Source of the DNA: Duncaniella dubosii
Lineage (GTDB): Bacteria; Bacteroidota; Bacteroidia; Bacteroidales; Muribaculaceae
DNA length: 64,000 nucleotides
Assembly (NCBI RefSeq): GCF_004803915.1
Contig: NZ_CP039396.1
Coordinates: forward strand, 2,418,001 to 2,482,000
Direction: 5' to 3'
Made by a program: the position numbers and the translations under genes. Below are positions 63,544 to 64,000 of this stretch, in pieces; positions within the stretch are counted from its first letter, which is position 1, and each line of letters starts with the position of its first letter. The notes beneath the pieces were generated by a model. The model saw nothing but the letters and a program-made list of their open reading frames with translations, made no database searches and was not told where the DNA came from.

Positions 63544-63954
63544 TTAGGCTTCAATGCCCATTACCTCCTTGGCGATGGTCTTGGCGAGATCGCGGTATGC
63601 CTGGTAAGCCTCGTATTCGGCGGCATACTCAGCAGCTTTCTCTTCCGATACTGTGCCGGTGCGGGCAGCCAGGAAGTTGGCTGTGATGGCTTCAGACTGA
63701 TCAGTGTCATACTTGCGCTTGATGAGCGTCGAGAGCAGCTGAGGATAGCTGAACGGCATTTCGAGGGCGACAACCTCTCCGTCGATTGTTACTACAGCGC
63801 AACCGCCGATCTTCTGGACGTGGTTGCCATGAAGATCCATATCCTTCTGTGCTTCCATTTCGGCAAGCATTTCAGGAGATATGACAGACTCTTCGGGAGC
63901 CATAACCTCTTCCTGTTCTACTACAGGTTCATTGTTGTTGTTGATCTGGTCCAT
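63544..63954 (-). CDS. Hypothetical phage structural-operon protein
   Basis: 136 residues, acidic N-terminus (NNNNEPVVEQEEVMAPEESV), then a small domain (GGCAVVTIDGEVVALEMPFS) and an Ala/Glu helix (SEEKAAEYAAEYEAYQAYRD). No family recognised. Complete in the window, separated from the baseplate genes by a hairpin. Confidence 0.6.
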   Translation of the reverse strand: MDQINNNNEPVVEQEEVMAPEESVISPEMLAEMEAQKDMDLHGNHVQKIGGCAVVTIDGEVVALEMPFSYPQLLSTLIKRKYDTDQSEAITANFLAARTGTVSEEKAAEYAAEYEAYQAYRDLAKTIAKEVMGIEA

Positions 63955-64000
63955 TGTTCAGATTTTTTTGAAAGTTAAAACTGGTGTTTATTATTAATAG

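Overview
The first 28 kb is chromosome of a gut Bacteroidales bacterium. Evidence: promoters repeatedly match the Bacteroidetes TTTG-N19/20-TAnnTTTG pattern, Shine-Dalgarno sites are scarce, and GLPGLI proteins, an HU/SPOR protein and a Bacteroidales-type thi operon are present. A Muribaculaceae-like host is my inference from overall protein character; no rRNA is present to settle it.

Host part, left to right: the 3' end of an unidentified gene; a secreted type I pullulanase; purU (formyltetrahydrofolate deformylase) interrupted by a one-base deletion; a pseudouridine synthase with a long Asn/Gly/Tyr repeat extension, followed by asnS; a small membrane protein; a thiamin operon on the minus strand (thiD-thiS-tenI/thiE2-thiE-thiG-thiC-thiH) behind a TPP riboswitch and a clear promoter; a cluster of three GLPGLI proteins and one outer-membrane barrel; an HU/SPOR protein, a nitroreductase-like protein and a DUF2520-like protein; a secreted alpha-amylase; a rubredoxin; and a Phe/Tyr operon (pheA, aminotransferase, DAHP synthase-chorismate mutase, tyrA). 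The Phe/Tyr operon is preceded by an 18-residue leader peptide, 10 residues of which are Phe or Tyr, and by mutually exclusive antiterminator and terminator hairpins: a textbook transcription attenuator. A tRNA-Gln gene follows.

From 28.3 to 31.6 kb lies a small accessory island. It has a three-gene Xre / ImmA-IrrE metallopeptidase / PIN-like operon with a palindromic operator, a secreted hypothetical protein, a small membrane protein and two diverged copies of a 140-bp direct repeat.

From about 31.6 kb to the window end is a large tailed phage or prophage with contractile-type baseplate genes. A long minus-strand operon encodes SSB, SbcD, SbcC, a RuvC-like nuclease, a sigma-like factor, a DnaB-like helicase, primase, a two-piece DnaE polymerase, a proofreading exonuclease, a guanylate-kinase-like protein, terminase small subunit, a lysis cassette, terminase large subunit and a neck-like protein. 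A plus-strand operon encodes an adenosylcobalamin-type ribonucleotide reductase, a NrdG-like radical SAM protein, a lipoprotein and a zinc-finger protein. A further minus-strand block encodes baseplate-like proteins. A 1-kb non-coding switch region with convergent promoters separates the first two operons. Two inteins are present: an HNH intein in DnaE and a LAGLIDADG intein in the ribonucleotide reductase. The latter splits the catalytic N-x-C-x-E motif immediately before the radical cysteine. No integrase is visible in the window.

Two genes (purU and terminase large subunit) each lack one base in or beside a G run. This points to consensus error in a long-read assembly rather than to two real mutations.
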